From Casuarina equisetifolia (lineage: Eukaryota > Streptophyta > Magnoliopsida > Fagales > Casuarinaceae): a stretch of DNA of 64,000 nt. Of the stretch, positions 60,701 to 64,000 are shown piece by piece (position 1 is the first letter of the stretch; every line of letters begins with the position of its first letter). A program made the position numbers and the translations under genes. Location: the NCBI GenBank assembly GCA_028551475.1, contig CM052356.1:28237884-28301883 (forward strand). The letters run 5' to 3'. The notes under the pieces were generated by a model. It saw only the letters and a list, made by a program, of their open reading frames with translations. It was not told where the DNA came from and did not search any database.

Positions 60701-62403
60701 TCATGTGACAAATTAAAACAAGATCTCCATTACCTACGGATGAAATTCTAATTACGCCCTAAAAAGAACAGATTACAAAAGAGCAAACAAACAAACAAAA
60801 AAAGTCTCTCTTACTCTGTGGATGGAAGCTAAACTCAATCCAATGCAGGAAAAAAAAAATCAGATTTTTTATTTTATTTTTTAAACTTTTTTCTTTTGTA
60901 ATTAGAATTTACAAAGAGTGAGAATATAACATATCCACTTTATCATAAACAATTAACGCCACAGAAACTCCATCAACAATTTGGACAAAAAAACTTGTGA
61001 AAGGAGCAATTTTAGAAATGGAAAAAATCTAAAGTGTGATTGTTTTTATTGTGGAAACATTAGGAAGTATTTTTTATACATGTAAAAACCCAATTTCATT
61101 TTTCTTTTATGAAAAAAAAAATAAGATGCAGAAAAAGAAGCCAAAAGTTGAAGGAAAAATGAGGTGCAAAGCCCTCCAATTTAATTCTCAGATTCACATC
61201 AAGGAAAACAATATTGAACCTAGAAGCATTGTTTTGGCAAATTGAACTAGCAATCTACAGCTTGGTGTGCAAGATACTGACCAATACTAAATTGGAAGCC
61301 ACAAAACAGCTGCAAATGAATACCAAGTTCCAGAGCAATATCAACATAATGAAACTTCGAACAATTTGCATATCATGAAACATGGTCATCCAGCGGCCAA
61401 AAGAACACAGGAATTCCAAAGAAAAAATCAAAAATGAAAACTAATTTAACCTGTGGAGTTTTTCCAGAAAAATTGAAGAGTTAAAGGAACTGTAAGTAAC
61501 TAACAGAAAAAATAATAATAATCAATTAGCTGAATTCAACCAAGAACCACAAATAGAATGGATCAGCACCAACAAGAAGTTTGCTCAATCATTTGGCTCA
61601 ATTCTATTTTCTTAGTGAGTAAAGTTCAAGAGCTGTACGATTTCTTTTTTCCTACTTCTTTTTCTTTCTCTTTTTCTTTTTGTGGATGATTAAAGTGGAA
61701 ACTTCTTATATTTCCTTCCCGACTCTCACAGCTACACAACAAAGGGATCCCTGCAAACTTATGGCTCATAATTAAACGAAGTAAATTATTAATTTTTCTC
61801 GGTCACCCAGATTCCAAATCCCACACTTACAAACTTCAAAACTACCATCACATAAACTTTCCAAAATCCCAGAGGCCGTCCGGATAACTACTTTCTTTGC
61901 ATTCAAAAGCGAAATTCAACTAATTCTTGGTTCCAGAAGCGAATTATCACTTCCAATTTTCAAACAAGCATTGCCAAACTCAAAAAGGAAAATAACATAA
62001 ACCGTATAACCATGACCCCAACTCCACAATAGGGTGACAAAAAACTAACCGATTGCTGCTGACCCACCACCAACCCGCTGTCCCACTCGTTGTTCAAGAG
62101 TTCGAGGAACGACAACCGGCCGTAGCTCGCGCTTTGCTTGTACCAAAATGGCGTAGAGACCTTCTTCTGCCTCACCCTCCTTTCCGAATCGACCACGGAG
62201 CTCGCGACCCGTGGCCTCGAGTAGAACCGCACATTAGAGCCCCCAATCCCCGGCTGTCGATTCCTCGTAAAGAAAACTAACTGTGAAGGTTTCAGGGATT
62301 TGGGGGCCCTGAAGTAGGTTCTGGCAGTGCGTCTCAAGGACATGGAAAGTAAGGAGGTCGAAGTGGTTCTGACACAGCCCCGGAAAATGGCCGAGCACGG
62401 CAT
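49561..62403 (-). CDS. DExH-box ATP-dependent RNA helicase, DExH3-like
   Basis: Nineteen exons: 62403-62050, 60056-59902, 59821-59734, 59485-59234, 58321-58226, 57657-57469, 57367-57208, 57128-56998, 55977-55804, 55724-55452, 54683-54489, 53568-53365, 53173-53104, 53000-52852, 52316-51969, 51373-51314, 51204-51055, 50966-50856, 50163-49561. All have GT-AG borders, and phases close to 1,253 residues. Motif I GQTGCGKT is at 321-328, DEIH at 422-425, SAT at 454-456, motif VI QRRGRAGR at 689-696. Helicase-associated and OB-type domains follow, then a dsRNA-binding domain near 1114-1178. The order matches Arabidopsis DExH3 (At1g48650) and animal DHX36/DHX30: an ATP-driven RNA-unwinding enzyme. The N-terminus is rich in Arg and Ser with few acidic residues, which could be an organelle presequence (inferred). 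The tail after 1180 contains a repeated QKKD...DYMSxLR unit. Confidence 0.95.
51590..52040. repeat. Tandem duplication of a helicase exon end, with GT/GA runs
   Basis: Sequence around the 3' end of exon 15 (donor at 51968) is repeated in the following intron. Two units of about 200-250 bp share gagcatactccagggtacaa (about 51779 and 51976) and ggcagccaacttttg (about 51721 and 51917). Each is followed leftward by (GA)n and GT-rich runs (51632-51704 and 51860-51899). The intron copy includes a donor-like GTTAG or GCTAG site, but the exon body is not repeated. Confidence 0.85.
60057..62049. other. Long first intron of the helicase gene
   Basis: About 2 kb of AT-rich intron with no nested gene seen. 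The frame at 61036-61245 looks accidental. Confidence 0.6.
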
Positions 62404-63530
62404 TGTAGAGAGGTGTTTGCGTGTATGTCTGAGAGAGAGAGAGAGCGAACAGAAATAGGGAGCACCGTCAGTTAACAGGAGCTGACTGACATAAATTCTG
62501 CAATCGGGACTCGAAGAAAATGTGGAACCGTTACTCTACTGCGGCTTCTCTTCCGGTCCACGGGAGAGACGCCACGCAAGGGTTTTACCTCCGCCGTGCT
62601 GGGGTTTCTCTTTAATTTATAGTTCTGCCAAACACTGCGGTTTTTCTTTTTCTTTTCTTTTTCTTATTTCCTTTTCCAGTGAAGTGGCTCTGAAGGTTAA
62701 AATTAACATTTTAAATTTTTTTTTGCTAAAGACTAGTTTGTATATATTTTTGGTTTAATTTTACAAATAACAACCAATATTTACCAAGTAAAGTTTAATA
62801 AATAAGTAAAACACAAGTAATAAATATGAGCAAAAAATTAAATTTTATATTTTTTGCTATGCTTGTTGTAACATTAAACCATCGTTTTAACTACTTTGAG
62901 TGTCCTTTTTTTAAACTTGATTATTATTTTGGATGAAAGATATTATACATGTCAGTTATGTGTTATTAATATAACATGATAATAATATTCTTAAATTGAT
63001 AATTAAAGTCACTAAGTGACCTTCAAGATTTTTAAGTTGAGGTGTTGATATTGTCACTTAATGGTCTTATGATTACCTCTTGTAGGAGAATTGTCACTTT
63101 GTCACCTATGTGCTTTATTTGGCTAGAATTTTGACATGGTCCCTTATGTGGTTGTCTTCCTTATCCTAGTACTCAACTAAGTACAACTTCATTTTCTATT
63201 ATCTTAGTGATGTTGCAAAACTATTTCTCTTTTAGTAGAACAATAGGGTGGTAAGCTAAATATTTCTTTCTTTTGACAATGGGTAGTAAAAATATCACTA
63301 GGGTTCTATTGTCTCTTTTGAAATTGAAGTTATAGTTTGACATTTTATTTTTTGAGAAACGATTACTATAAGAGTATATAAAAGTAAGAAACATGAATAT
63401 AACTTGTTAGAAGATTTACTTTATTTTTAAAATTAACTAATAAAATAAAGAAATAATCAACATGCAACAATTTTAGAAACCTTCAATTATTTCAATTGGA
63501 TAAAAAATTATAACTAATAGAATATATATA
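62404..63530. other. Helicase promoter region and AT-rich flank
   Basis: A (GA)n-type run (about 62430-62444) lies just upstream of the helicase ATG, as is common in plant 5' untranslated regions. No other gene is found. The small plus-strand frame at 62522-62758 has no recognisable content. Confidence 0.5.
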
Positions 63531-63830
63531 AATAATATATGTTATTCCTCAACAAGGATTCAATAATGCCCATAAACTTCTCGGCTACATCTTGTGGTTC
63601 AAGCCACAAGCCTGCAATGTGCACTCCGCAACCTCACCCAGCAAACCACTAGCACAAGAAATCGAACTACGACTTGATACCAATTATTAAGATCCTCAAA
63701 TGTTATCACTGGCTCAAAAAATTATAATTAATAGTTAAAATATATGTGCTATTCTTTAATAATGATTCAAAAGTGCCCATAAACTTGCTGGCTACATGCC
63801 TTGGGTCAAGCCGCCCAATAATTTATCTCC
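63531..63830. repeat. Direct repeat pair with a primer-site-like motif
   Basis: Two similar stretches (about 63541-63603 and 63749-63812) share tgcccataaactt, then a ctacat-containing run and gggtcaagcc or ggttcaagcc. Between them is ttgataccaatt, which resembles the tRNA-Met primer site plus LTR edge of retroelements on the minus strand. Too short to delimit an element. Confidence 0.35.
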
Positions 63831-64000
63831 TATTTATTTTTTTTAGTTAATAAACTAGCCTTTTCCCTTCGGCATCTTAAGATACCAACTTGATTGTCTC
63901 GTGAGACATCAGGTTGCTCATTGTTGAAAAACATGATTGCGTGGTGGGAACGAAAGAGAAGACAAAGGAATAGGAAGAGGAACTGCCATTATCATAGGGG

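Noticed and set aside
62053-62280. 75-codon plus-strand frame
   Set aside because: Antisense to helicase exon 1, whose own frame fits the exon phases.

Overview
This is a window of nuclear DNA from a flowering plant, most likely a eudicot. The evidence is AT-rich sequence with GT-AG introns, a plant-type ankyrin/PGG gene cluster, an MLO-family relic, a nineteen-exon plant DExH helicase, and Ty1/copia elements primed by initiator tRNA-Met. The species cannot be named from the sequence.

Positions 1-40,000 hold a disrupted tandem cluster of ankyrin-repeat/PGG membrane-protein genes, almost all on the minus strand. Each intact unit has exon 1 (198 codons, ankyrin repeats), one short intron, and exon 2 (about 280 codons, PGG domain with four membrane segments). 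Two copies look intact: 11676-13549 and 37183-38984. A third (3193-5056) has a one-base frameshift in exon 1. A further exon 1 runs off the left edge. At least six other pieces are broken or orphaned, including one inverted copy (22129-22735, plus strand). Mixed with them are pieces of two other host genes: a PP2C protein phosphatase resembling Arabidopsis At1g18030 (plus strand) and the C-terminal end of a subtilisin-like protease (minus strand). The three are joined in a recurring order (protease end, PP2C 3' exons, ankyrin/PGG gene), so the region grew by duplication of a mosaic block. The PP2C gene was split at one intron before it was copied. A separate 3.6-3.9 kb duplication links 531-4097 with 34202-38090. 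Later insertions include a full-length but decayed copia element (24034-29224), an internally deleted copia relic (29970-31370), a solo LTR inside a PP2C exon (9172-9611) and a probable LTR-like insertion in a protease relic (14346-14815).

Positions 40,000-47,000 are gene-poor. They hold an MLO-like pseudogene (minus strand), a 5'-truncated LINE with a 14-bp target duplication, local repeats, and a doubtful virus-like remnant.

Positions 47,000-62,400 are ordinary housekeeping sequence on the minus strand: an intronless CCT4 gene (chaperonin TCP-1 delta) and a nineteen-exon DExH3-type RNA helicase whose exon phases all close to 1,253 codons. A tandem duplication of one helicase exon end lies in the next intron. 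The last 1.6 kb is AT-rich with weak repeat traces.

I found no new multi-gene system. The most unusual material is the mosaic history of the left 40 kb: the split-then-copied PP2C gene, the promoter-exon fusion shared by two copies, and an orphan ankyrin-gene upstream region facing an inverted ankyrin exon.
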